Origin: Neisseriaceae bacterium HSC-16F19
GTDB taxonomy: Bacteria > Pseudomonadota > Gammaproteobacteria > Burkholderiales > Neisseriaceae
Assembly (NCBI RefSeq): GCF_024171525.1
Contig: NZ_JALJZY010000011.1
Coordinates: 1 to 64,000, forward strand
Direction: 5' to 3'
Length of the DNA: 64,000 nucleotides
Below are positions 33,551 to 41,567 of this stretch, piece by piece. Below the pieces are notes generated by a model. The model was given only the letters and a program-made list of their open reading frames with translations. It was not told where the DNA came from and searched no databases. Every line of letters starts with the position of its first letter. Position 1 is the stretch's first letter. The translations under genes and the position numbers were made by a program.

Positions 33551-34552
33551 ATGCCCGACGACATCGAAATCAAACAGCCGCCCAAACTGTTTGCCGAAAC
33601 CCAGGAAATCATCCGCCTGCTGGAAGACCGCCTGCAAGCACCCATACTGTGTTACTGGAACAGCCACCGCGGCGGCATTTGCGGCAACGACGTGCTCGCC
33701 CTGTACCAGATTATGGAATACGTGCAGCAGGCCGACACCGTGTATCTGTTTATCAAGAGCGACGGCGGTTCCGGCAAAGAAGCGCTGCGCATGGTCAATC
33801 TGATTCGCGGCCACTGCAACAAACTCATCAGTCTGGTACCGCTGGAATGCGCCTCCGCCGCCACCATGATGGCCATCGGCGCCGACGAAATCCAGATGGG
33901 GCCGATGGCGTTTTTAAGCTCGGTCGATACCTCGCTCACCCACGACCTCTCCCCGCTCGACCGCGACAACGACCGCGTGTCGGTGAGCTTGGACGAGCTC
34001 AACCGCGTGGTCAAACTGTGGCGCCACAACACCGAAGATTCCGGCTCCAATCCTTACAAATCGCTGTTTGAATATGTGCACCCGCTGGTCATCGGCGCCG
34101 TGGACCGTGCCGAATCGTTGTCCATCATGTTGTGCGAAGAGCTGCTCTCCTACCACATCGGCGACAAAGAGCGTGTGCGCCAAATTGCCGAGGTGCTCAA
34201 CGCCGGCTATCCCTCGCACAGCTATCCGATTTTGGTGAACGAAGCCCAGCGCATCGGCCTCAATGCCCGCCCGCTGGACAAACCCATCAACGATTTGCTG
34301 CTGGAACTCAATGCCCTCTACAGCGAAATGGGCCAACGCGCGATTACCGACTTCGACGACACCCGCTCGCACTCCAACGAAATCCTCAATATTCTGGAAG
34401 CGCGCGACATCCAGGTGTTTTATCAGAACGACAAAGACTGGTTCTACCGCACCGAAGAGCGCCGCTGGCTCACGCTGAACGACAATTCCAACTGGCATGT
34501 GACCGAGCGCATCAACGGCGAAGAACAGCATTCCATTCTGCATTTTGCCTAA
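33551..34552 (+). CDS. ClpP-fold serine protease of the SDH_sah type, in the ssp operon
   Basis: A 333-residue soluble protein of the ClpP/crotonase superfamily, resembling the serine-dehydrogenase-proteinase-like (SDH_sah) family. The predicted nucleophile is Ser102 in LECASAATMMAIGADEI, and SDGGSGKEA at 70-78 forms the oxyanion loop. It has no signal peptide or transmembrane segment, unlike SppA. A 100-residue C-terminal part has no domain I recognise. The AAGGAC site and 12-bp spacing put it in one operon with the ClpXP adaptor SspB. A role in regulated proteolysis is inference. Confidence 0.75.
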   Translation: MPDDIEIKQPPKLFAETQEIIRLLEDRLQAPILCYWNSHRGGICGNDVLALYQIMEYVQQADTVYLFIKSDGGSGKEALRMVNLIRGHCNKLISLVPLECASAATMMAIGADEIQMGPMAFLSSVDTSLTHDLSPLDRDNDRVSVSLDELNRVVKLWRHNTEDSGSNPYKSLFEYVHPLVIGAVDRAESLSIMLCEELLSYHIGDKERVRQIAEVLNAGYPSHSYPILVNEAQRIGLNARPLDKPINDLLLELNALYSEMGQRAITDFDDTRSHSNEILNILEARDIQVFYQNDKDWFYRTEERRWLTLNDNSNWHVTERINGEEQHSILHFA

Positions 34553-34567
34553 AGTGCATACCCCAAG

Positions 34568-34598
34568 CAGGCTGCCTGAAAACGTTTCAGGCAGCCTG
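34568..34598. terminator. Terminator of the ssp operon, paired uptake sequences
   Basis: CAGGCTGCCTGAAAA and its inverse form a hairpin followed by TTTGTTT. Confidence 0.85.
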
Positions 34599-34647
34599 TT
34601 TGTTTATGTGTCTTACAGCCGAACCCTGCCGGCTCCGTTTATGGCAT

Positions 34648-35067
34648 CTACCATGCCGGGCGGCCGGTATCTTTATCGACAATGGTTTTGCCTATGGGTG
34701 CCAGGGCAATCAGGGCGAATTTGAGATGCTGGACACCAAAAGGAATGCCGATAATGGTGATGAAATTGGCCAAGGCCGAGAGTACATGACCGATGGCCAG
34801 CCACCAACCGGCCAGCACAAACCAAATCACATTGCCCAAACAACCCAGGCTGCCGGTACCCCAGTCTTCACGGCCGGTGACCAGGCTGCGGTCTACTGCA
34901 GTATGACCGAAAGGCCACAAGGTAAACATGCCGATGACAAAACAGGAACGTGCCCACGGCAGGCCGATAATGGTCACGGCCATAATGATGCCGGCCACCC
35001 ACCAGCCGACGGCCATCCAAAAACCGCCCAAAACCACCCATAAGATATTTAACAAGAAACGCAACAT
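34648..35067 (-). CDS. YccF-family inner membrane protein
   Basis: A 139-residue membrane protein with about four helices and the duplicated segment TIIGLPWARSCF / TIIGIPFGVQHLKFALIALAPIG that defines the YccF (DUF307) family. Its function is unknown. It is not obviously linked to its neighbours. Confidence 0.85.
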   Translation of the reverse strand: MLRFLLNILWVVLGGFWMAVGWWVAGIIMAVTIIGLPWARSCFVIGMFTLWPFGHTAVDRSLVTGREDWGTGSLGCLGNVIWFVLAGWWLAIGHVLSALANFITIIGIPFGVQHLKFALIALAPIGKTIVDKDTGRPAW

Positions 35068-35137
35068 GAAAAACTCCCGGTGAGGGTTGATAACACCGGC
35101 ACATAAATAAGGGCAAAGTGATGCTTGTCAATATGGT

Positions 35138-35581
35138 TTAGAGCCAACGGCGGGTGCGGCGGCAGTAAGCGTGGTATTCGTCACCAAACAAGGCCGTGAG
35201 TGCGCGCTCTTCCGTGTTGATTTGAAAGGTCTGGATCCATAGCACAAACAGCGCCACGCCCAAAACCGCACACGGCTGAGCCAGCCACCACGCCCACGCC
35301 GCCAACAGCAGCGCCATACCCAGATACATGGGGTTGCGGCTGTAGCGGAACACGCCGTCCTGCACCAGGCGGCTGCTTTTATCGGGCGTAAACGGATTGA
35401 CGGTGGTTTGGTAGCGGCGGAACTGGCGCACGGCGGTGAACATGATGGCCAGCGCCGCACCGAACGGCAGCAGCGAGAGCCAATGCCAGCCGCTGTCACG
35501 GCTTTCAGGCAGCCCGGTGGCGGCCCACATCAATAAGGCGCAGGCAAGCATGACTACGGGCGGGGGCAGTTTGAGGGACAT
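35138..35581 (-). CDS. Isoprenylcysteine/PEMT-type membrane methyltransferase
   Basis: A 147-residue membrane protein with four or so helices. The C-terminal motif RYSRNPMYLGMAL...EERALTALFGDEYHAY matches the ICMT/phospholipid N-methyltransferase superfamily, which uses S-adenosylmethionine. Bacterial members methylate small lipids or unknown substrates, so the substrate cannot be given. A GGAAA site precedes the start. Confidence 0.82.
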   Translation of the reverse strand: MSLKLPPPVVMLACALLMWAATGLPESRDSGWHWLSLLPFGAALAIMFTAVRQFRRYQTTVNPFTPDKSSRLVQDGVFRYSRNPMYLGMALLLAAWAWWLAQPCAVLGVALFVLWIQTFQINTEERALTALFGDEYHAYCRRTRRWL

Positions 35582-35608
35582 GGGGTTTCCTTTCTTGCAG
35601 GTACAGCG

Positions 35609-35632
35609 GTAGGTCGGGCATTAATGCCCGAC
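35609..35632. repeat. GTAGG palindrome, single-arm copy 3 (GTCGGGCA type)
   Basis: GTAGGTCGGGCATTAATGCC-CGAC, a single arm that folds on itself. The opposite CCTAC arm is absent. Similar arms flank the nicotinamidase-like gene at 45217 and 45923. Confidence 0.65.
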
Positions 35633-35683
35633 ATGGGTTCTATATAATCCAAAACCGCAGTGTTTGAATGTCCAGGCAGCTGT

Positions 35684-35755
35684 GTAGGGGCGGGTTTTAC
35701 ACCCGCCCGTTCTGTGGGTTGCAGGGTTGTGGGCGGGTATAAAACCCGCCCCTAC
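35684..35755. repeat. GTAGG palindrome, copy 4 (GGCGGGT type)
   Basis: GTAGGGGCGGGTTTTACACC and the inverse GGGCGGGTATAAAACCCGCCCCTAC arm, 72 bp overall, in the 400-bp spacer before the CueR-like gene. Confidence 0.75.
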
Positions 35756-35820
35756 ATGGATGGCGGCATCTGCGATGCCGTGCGGGCAGGCTGCCCGCGC
35801 TCCCAGCCGCCATAGCAGCC

Positions 35821-35890
35821 GTAGGTTGGGTCGCCAGACCCAACATTTGCCAGAATCTCCAGAAGTGTTGGGTCTGACGACCCAACCTAC
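35821..35890. repeat. GTAGG palindrome, copy 5 (TTGGGTC type)
   Basis: GTAGGTTGGGTCGCCAGACC and an inverse arm ending GACCCAACCTAC, 70 bp. Together with 35609-35632 and 35684-35755 it fills most of the spacer. Confidence 0.8.
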
Positions 35891-35983
35891 AGCTGTGTTT
35901 TCAGGCAGCATTCATTATCGGCAACTTGCTTTTGTTGCTTATCGTCCGCATCATAGGGCTTTACCCAAGGTAAAGGTCAAGCC

Positions 35984-36403
35984 ATGAATATCAGCCAGGC
36001 CGCCCGTGCCACCGGATTGTCGGCCAAACAAATCCGCGATTACGAAAAACTGGGCCTGATTGCGCCGGCGCCGCGCAGCGGGGCCGGTTACCGCGTGTAT
36101 GATACGGCGGATCTCAAGCGCCTGCATTTTATCTGCCACGCACGCGCGGTGGGTTTTTCACTGGCGCAAATCACCGAGCTGTTGCGCCTGTCCGACGACC
36201 CGCAGCGCAGCAGCTGTCAGGTTAAGGCACTGACCGGCGCGCATATTGCCGCAATCAGCGCCAAAATCGCCACCCTGGAAACCATGCGCACCACCCTGCA
36301 AAGCTGGCATGATGCCTGTGCCGGTGACGACGGGCCGGAATGCAGCATTTTGCGCGGGCTGGAAACGGATGAATGTGCACATCCGGTATTGCGTGCAGAA
36401 TAG
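35984..36403 (+). CDS. cueR: MerR-family copper sensor CueR-like regulator
   Basis: A 139-residue MerR-type activator. The winged helix has the usual motif TGLSAKQIRDYEKLGL...YRVYD. The metal loop CAGDDGPEC gives Cys112 and Cys120, the same positions as the Cu(I) ligands in E. coli CueR, and Ser77 (the mark of monovalent-metal sensors) is also present. No copper ATPase or oxidase is adjacent, so its targets lie elsewhere. The stop codon is followed within 3 bp by a GTAGG palindrome. Confidence 0.85.
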   Translation: MNISQAARATGLSAKQIRDYEKLGLIAPAPRSGAGYRVYDTADLKRLHFICHARAVGFSLAQITELLRLSDDPQRSSCQVKALTGAHIAAISAKIATLETMRTTLQSWHDACAGDDGPECSILRGLETDECAHPVLRAE

Positions 36404-36405
36404 CC

Positions 36406-36467
36406 GTAGGTCGGCTCTCCGAGCCGACACACACTATTAAACTTGTCGGCTCGGAGAGCCGACCTAC
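36406..36467. repeat. GTAGG palindrome, copy 6 (TCGGCTC type)
   Basis: Same arms as the copies at 17768 and 45143. It could also act as the terminator of the cueR-like gene; the exporter gene begins 13 bp later. Confidence 0.85.
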
Positions 36468-36480
36468 CTACTTCCCCACC

Positions 36481-37359
36481 ATGACCCAAAACCAAGCCAC
36501 TTTAATCGGTCTGTCGGCCATACTGCTGTGGAGCAGCGTGGTCGGGCTGATCCGTGCCGTCAGCGAATACTTCGGCGCCCTCGGCGGTGCGGCGCTGATG
36601 TACAGCGTGGCCACGGTTTTTCTGTGTTTGAGCATGGGGCGGCCGCGCATCGCACCCCTGCCGCGTGCCTATCTGTATTGGGGCAGTGCGCTGTTTGTCA
36701 GCTACGAATTGTGTCTGTCGCTGTCCATCGGTTTTGCCGCCAACGCCCGCCAAGCCATAGAAGTGGGCATGGTCAATTATTTGTGGCCGAGCTTTACCCT
36801 GTTGGCCACGGTGGTGTTTAACCGCCGCCCGGCCCGCTGGGGGCTGTTGCTGCCGGGTTTTGTGCTGTCCGTGTTCGGCATTGCCTGGGTTTTGGGCGGC
36901 GAACAGGGGCTGGATGGAGCGGTGATGTGGGCCAATATCCGCAGCAATCCGCTCAGCTACGGCCTGGCCTTTGCCGGGGCACTGATTTGGGCCGCCTATT
37001 GCGTGCTCACCGCCCGGCTGGCGCAGGGGCAAAACGCCATTACGCTGTTTTTCCTGCTGGTGGCGCTGGTGCTGTGGATAAAGTATTGGGCCTTCGGCAG
37101 CGGGGTCATGCACTGGCACGGCACGTCGGTGCTGTATTTGCTGCTGGCCGCCGCGGCCATGGGCTTTGGCTATGCCGCATGGAATGTGGGCATTTTGCAC
37201 GGCCGTGTCACCCTTTTGGCCGGGGCTTCGTATTTTATTCCGGTACTCTCGGCGCTGTTGTCGGCGCTGGTGTTGAGCACGGCATTGCCGTGGGCCTTTT
37301 GGCAGGGGGCCTTGACGGTGTGCGCGGGTTCTTTGCTGTGTTGGTTTGCTACCCGTTAA
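36481..37359 (+). CDS. EamA/DMT exporter, YddG-like aromatic amino acid exporter
   Basis: A 292-residue ten-helix drug/metabolite transporter. The NARQAIEVGMVNYLWPS and ATLVGL-type segments and overall length match YddG, which exports aromatic amino acids. Its place 67 bp upstream of trpE agrees with that function, though substrate is inferred. The ATG at 36481 follows the repeat; the open frame upstream reads through the palindrome and is not coding. Confidence 0.82.
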   Translation: MTQNQATLIGLSAILLWSSVVGLIRAVSEYFGALGGAALMYSVATVFLCLSMGRPRIAPLPRAYLYWGSALFVSYELCLSLSIGFAANARQAIEVGMVNYLWPSFTLLATVVFNRRPARWGLLLPGFVLSVFGIAWVLGGEQGLDGAVMWANIRSNPLSYGLAFAGALIWAAYCVLTARLAQGQNAITLFFLLVALVLWIKYWAFGSGVMHWHGTSVLYLLLAAAAMGFGYAAWNVGILHGRVTLLAGASYFIPVLSALLSALVLSTALPWAFWQGALTVCAGSLLCWFATR

Positions 37360-37426
37360 AGCGTGCGCTGCTTCAGGCAGCGGAAACTGCTATACTGGCG
37401 CGTATTTGCTTTCTTGCCCACCGCTC

Positions 37427-38902
37427 ATGATTTCCCTGTCCGAATATCAACATCAGGCCGCCCAAGGCTATACCCATATTCCGCTGGTGCTGGAATTGTT
37501 GGCCGATCTCGACACGCCGCTGTCGCTGTATCTCAAGCTCGCCAACCGGCCGTTTTCCTATCTGCTCGAATCGGTGGTCGGCGGCGAGCGTTTCGGACGT
37601 TATTCCTTTATCGGCCTGCCCTGCCACACCTATCTCAAGGTCAGCGGCACGCGCACCGAAGTCTACCGCCAGCACACGCTCGCCGAGGTACACGAAGGGG
37701 CACCGCTGGACTTTATTGAAAACTTTCAGGCAGCCTTCAAAACCCCGGAAATCGACGGTTTGCCGCGTTTTACCGGCGGCCTGGTCGGTTATTTCGGCTA
37801 TGAAACCATTTACCATTTTGCCCACATCGCCCACCGCTTAAAGCAGGCCGACAAGCCCGACACCATCGGTGTGCCGGACATGCTGCTGATGCTGTCGCAG
37901 GAATTGGCGGTGGTGGACAATCTGTCCGGCAAAATCTATCTGGTGGTTTATGCCGATACCGCCTTGGCCGACGGTTATCAGCAGGCGCGCAACCGTTTGG
38001 AAGAATTGCGCACCTCGCTGCGCCAGAGCGTAGCCATTCCGCTGTCGCTGGGCAGCCCGGCCACCGAGCCGGTGCATGAGACCGGCGAGGCGCGCTACAA
38101 AGAATATGTGCGCCGCGTGCGCGACTATATTCTCGACGGCGACTGCATGCAGGTGGTGCCCAGCCAGCGCATGCGCCTGCCGTTTGGCGACAATCCGCTC
38201 AGCCTCTACCGCGCCCTGCGCACCCTCAATCCCTCGCCGTATATGTTTTACTACGATTTCGGCGACTTCCATGTGGTCGGTGCCTCGCCGGAAATCCTGG
38301 TGCGCCGCGAAGGCGACAACATCACCGTGCGCCCGATTGCCGGTACCCGCCTGCGCGGCAAAACCCCGGCTGAAGATGCGGCGCTGGCGGAAGAATTATT
38401 GAACGACGAAAAAGAAATCGCCGAACATGTGATGCTCATCGACCTGGGCCGCAACGATGTCGGCCGCGTCAGCCGTACCGGCCAGGTGCAGGTGACCGAC
38501 AAAATGGTTATCGAGCGCTATTCGCATGTGATGCACATTGTGTCCAATGTGGAAGGCTGCCTGAAACCCGATACCGGCAATATGGCCGTGCTGGCGGCCA
38601 CTTTCCCCGCCGGTACGCTCTCCGGCGCGCCCAAGGTGCGGGCGCTGGAAATCATCGAAGAGCTGGAACCGGCCAAGCGCGGCATTTACGGCGGCGCCGC
38701 CGGATATCTCGGTTTTAACGGCGATATGGATTTGTGCATCGCCATCCGCACCGCAGTCATCAAAGGCCAAACCCTGTATGTGCAAAGCGGCGGCGGCATT
38801 GTGGCCGATTCCGACGAAGAGGCCGAATGGCAGGAAACGCAAAACAAGGCGCGTGCGGTCTTGCGGGCGGCTCAGATGGTGCAGGCAGGTTTGGATACTT
38901 AG
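37427..38902 (+). CDS. trpE: Anthranilate synthase component I
   Basis: A 491-residue enzyme that makes anthranilate from chorismate with ammonia from TrpG. The N-terminal domain has the tryptophan feedback motif LLES, and the catalytic domain has PSPYMFYYDFGDFHVVGASPE, RPIAGT and the late FNGDMDLCIAIRT. trpG is not adjacent. Two uptake sequences (37725-37736 and 38554-38565) are tolerated inside the gene. No Trp-rich leader peptide is visible upstream; a TATACT at 37391-37396 may be the -10 box. Confidence 0.96.
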   Translation: MISLSEYQHQAAQGYTHIPLVLELLADLDTPLSLYLKLANRPFSYLLESVVGGERFGRYSFIGLPCHTYLKVSGTRTEVYRQHTLAEVHEGAPLDFIENFQAAFKTPEIDGLPRFTGGLVGYFGYETIYHFAHIAHRLKQADKPDTIGVPDMLLMLSQELAVVDNLSGKIYLVVYADTALADGYQQARNRLEELRTSLRQSVAIPLSLGSPATEPVHETGEARYKEYVRRVRDYILDGDCMQVVPSQRMRLPFGDNPLSLYRALRTLNPSPYMFYYDFGDFHVVGASPEILVRREGDNITVRPIAGTRLRGKTPAEDAALAEELLNDEKEIAEHVMLIDLGRNDVGRVSRTGQVQVTDKMVIERYSHVMHIVSNVEGCLKPDTGNMAVLAATFPAGTLSGAPKVRALEIIEELEPAKRGIYGGAAGYLGFNGDMDLCIAIRTAVIKGQTLYVQSGGGIVADSDEEAEWQETQNKARAVLRAAQMVQAGLDT

Positions 38903-38912
38903 GCAGGATTGT

Positions 38913-38941
38913 TTTCAGGCAGCCTTTAAGGCTGCCTGAAA
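38913..38941. terminator. trpE/rdgC bidirectional terminator
   Basis: TTCAGGCAGCCTTTAAGGCTGCCTGAA, the uptake sequence in the reverse order (inverse arm first), folds into a hairpin between convergent genes. Confidence 0.75.
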
Positions 38942-38966
38942 TGTTTGCCGCATCGGATTTGGGTTA

Positions 38967-39866
38967 TTACTCCTGCCAACCGCCCAAACAATCCACCAAC
39001 TCGGTCAGCATGGTACCTATGCTCTCGGCCATCAGCACCTGTGAGGCAAAGGCAAGGCTGGCGGCATCGTCGCCGTGGCTTTCGGCTTCTTCCTGCAACA
39101 CGTCCAGATACTGGATGCGCTTGAGGGTGAAGTCCTGGGTGAGGATAAAGGCCAGTTGGTCGCGCCACACCAGCCCCAGCTGGGTCACGGTTTTGCCGTT
39201 TTTCACATGCTGCACCACTTCTTCGGCGGTGAGGTCCTGCTTGGATACCTTCACCGTCGGCACCACATCGCCCTGGCCTTTGAGTTCGCAATCGCTGTCG
39301 AGCTCAAAACCGTCGGCACAGGCGCCCTGCAACAGCCATTCGGTCATCAGGCTGCCGGGCGACTGGCGGGTATTGGGCAGGCGCGCTTCCAAGCCGCCCA
39401 AGGCTTCGCGCAGGCGGGTGAGCAGGTTTTCGGCGCGGTTGGCAGACGCGTTGTTAATCAGCAGAAAACCGTGGCGGGTGTCGCACACCGCCAGGCTGCG
39501 GCTGCTGCGGGTAAAGGCGCGCGGCAGCAAGTCATCGGTAATCTGCTCTTTCAACTCCTGCTTTTCCTTGCGGCCGACGCTGCGGCCCTCGGCGTTCTGA
39601 ATCTGCACCACCTTCTCGTCCAGCACATCGCGAATCACCGCTGCGGGCAGGACTTTTTCCTCTTTTTTCAAGGCCACGCCCCAGGTGAAATCGGCGGGGA
39701 AGACCAGCTCCGGCGAAAAAGCCTGCGGCGCGGCAAAGCCTTCGCTAAACCATTCCAAACCCTGCACCGGCGCAAAAGCGGCTTCGGCCAGCTTGTCGGC
39801 CACGGTGGCGGCATCGGGCAGGTTTTGCAGGTTTATCGGATAAAAACTCAATTGTTTAAACCACAT
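38967..39866 (-). CDS. rdgC: Recombination-associated protein RdgC
   Basis: A 299-residue ring-forming DNA-binding protein that limits RecA activity. In Neisseria it influences pilin antigenic variation (family knowledge). The N-terminal MWFKQLSFYPI and later VGRKEKQELKEQITDDLLPRAF segment are diagnostic. It stands alone. Confidence 0.95.
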   Translation of the reverse strand: MWFKQLSFYPINLQNLPDAATVADKLAEAAFAPVQGLEWFSEGFAAPQAFSPELVFPADFTWGVALKKEEKVLPAAVIRDVLDEKVVQIQNAEGRSVGRKEKQELKEQITDDLLPRAFTRSSRSLAVCDTRHGFLLINNASANRAENLLTRLREALGGLEARLPNTRQSPGSLMTEWLLQGACADGFELDSDCELKGQGDVVPTVKVSKQDLTAEEVVQHVKNGKTVTQLGLVWRDQLAFILTQDFTLKRIQYLDVLQEEAESHGDDAASLAFASQVLMAESIGTMLTELVDCLGGWQE

Positions 39867-39982
39867 AAAAACAAATCTTTCTTGACTGAGGCATGGAAAA
39901 GGGCGGCATTATACGGGAAAGCGGCGCGCATTACAGAACGGGGGTTTAATGCTATAGTTCGGCTGCCTGAAACCTGTGATGG

Positions 39983-40567
39983 ATGAGCTTTATGAATTTT
40001 TTCCGCGCCACCGCCGCCATGCTGCTCCTGGCCCTCGGCAGCACCGCTTGGGCGCACGATGTGTCGCCGCAAAAACTGGTGCGCGATGCACGCAGCCAAA
40101 TCGGCCAAACCGTCTCTTACGACCCGGCCTACCGCACGCTGGCCTACCCCATGGGCGATGTGCCCTTGAGCACCGGCGTGTGCACCGATGTGATTGTGCG
40201 CGCCCTGCGCCATCAGGGCCTGGATTTGCAGCAGCAGATGCACGAAGACATGAAGGCGCATTTTTCTGCCTATCCCAAGCAATGGGGCTTGAAGCGTCCC
40301 GACCGCAATATCGACCACCGCCGCGTGCCCAATATCGCCACCTATTTCACCCGCCAGGGCTACCGTCTGAGCGACGGCAGCTATCAGAGCGGTGATATTG
40401 TTACCTGGGCGCTGGCCGACGGCCGCCCGCACATCGGCATCGTCTCCGACCGCAAGAGCAGAAAAGGCCATCCGCTGATTATCCACAATATCGGCAGCGG
40501 CACCCGTGAGGAAGACGTGCTTTACCAATACCGCATTACCGGCCATTTCCGCCTGCCTGCTAAGTAA
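39983..40567 (+). CDS. DUF1287 periplasmic protein, NlpC/P60-like
   Basis: A 194-residue secreted protein with a signal peptide ending at about residue 24 (STAWA). The conserved segments GVCTDVIVRALR (probable catalytic Cys), DRNIDHRRVPN and GDIVTW...HIGIVSD mark DUF1287. A cell-wall hydrolase or amidase-like role is plausible from the Cys-His pattern but not shown. It is 13 bp before the patatin gene, so the two are probably cotranscribed. Confidence 0.8.
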   Translation: MSFMNFFRATAAMLLLALGSTAWAHDVSPQKLVRDARSQIGQTVSYDPAYRTLAYPMGDVPLSTGVCTDVIVRALRHQGLDLQQQMHEDMKAHFSAYPKQWGLKRPDRNIDHRRVPNIATYFTRQGYRLSDGSYQSGDIVTWALADGRPHIGIVSDRKSRKGHPLIIHNIGSGTREEDVLYQYRITGHFRLPAK

Positions 40568-40580
40568 GAAAGTCCCCCTT

Positions 40581-41483
40581 ATGTTGTCAAAACACACCGC
40601 CACCGCCCTGATTGCCGCCCTGGTCTTGTCCGCCTGCGGTCTCAGCGGCGGCAAATCCGCGCCGCAAACCCAAAGCAGCACCGCCGCCACCGCCAAACCC
40701 AAGGCCGTGGTTGCGCTGGCGCTGGGCGGCGGCGCCTCCAAAGGCTTTGCCCATATCGGCGTGATTAAAGTGCTGCACGCCGAAGGCATTCCGGTGGATG
40801 TGGTCACCGGCACCAGCGCCGGTGCGGTGGTGGGCAGCATGTACGCCTCCGGCATGAGCCCCGACCGGCTGGAACTGGAAGCGGAAATCCTGAAAAAAGC
40901 CGATGTGGTGGACCTCACACTCTCCACCAGCGGCTTTATCAAGGGCGAAAAACTGCAAAACTACATCAATCAAAAGGTGGGCAACCGCCCCATCCAGCAG
41001 TTTCCGAAGAAATTTGCCGCCGTGGCCACCGAATTCGGCAGCGGCCGCATGGCCAGTTTCAACCACGGCAATGCCGGGCAGGCGGTACGCGCTTCGGTGA
41101 GCATCCCCAATGTGTTCCAGCCCGCCGTGATTAACGGCAAACGCTATGTGGACGGCGGCCTGGTGGCGCCGGTACCGGTGACCGCGGCGCGCAATATGGG
41201 CGCCAATGTGGTGATTGCGGTGGACATTTCCGCCAAACCGGCCAAGCTGGAACAAGGCGCCGGTTTTCTGGCCTATCTCGACCAGAGCCTCAATATCATG
41301 AGCACCGCCGCGCTCAACAAAGAATTGTCCAAAGCCACCGTGGTCATCAAACCGCAGGTGCAGCAGCTGGGCGCCGTGGGCGGTTTTGACGAAAAAACCC
41401 AAGCCATACGCTTGGGCGAACAGGCCGCCCGCCAAGCCCTGCCGCAAATCCGTGCGGCATTAAAAGATTACCGCACACGTTGA
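40581..41483 (+). CDS. Patatin-like phospholipase lipoprotein (RssA/NTE type)
   Basis: A 300-residue lipoprotein (lipobox LSAC, Cys19). The Ser-Asp dyad is Ser79 in GTSAG and Asp191 in DGG, with the oxyanion GGGASKG at 49-55. It should be a lipid acyl hydrolase of the envelope. It follows the DUF1287 gene closely, and an 84-bp gap with an imperfect uptake-sequence hairpin separates it from the kinase gene. The first ATG with a good hydrophobic leader is at 40581. Confidence 0.9.
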   Translation: MLSKHTATALIAALVLSACGLSGGKSAPQTQSSTAATAKPKAVVALALGGGASKGFAHIGVIKVLHAEGIPVDVVTGTSAGAVVGSMYASGMSPDRLELEAEILKKADVVDLTLSTSGFIKGEKLQNYINQKVGNRPIQQFPKKFAAVATEFGSGRMASFNHGNAGQAVRASVSIPNVFQPAVINGKRYVDGGLVAPVPVTAARNMGANVVIAVDISAKPAKLEQGAGFLAYLDQSLNIMSTAALNKELSKATVVIKPQVQQLGAVGGFDEKTQAIRLGEQAARQALPQIRAALKDYRTR

Positions 41484-41567
41484 CCGATAACTGTTTCAGG
41501 CAGCCGCAGACTGCCTGAAAACCCGCCGGACCTGCCCGCCCCATTTGAAAGCAAAGCACACCGCATC

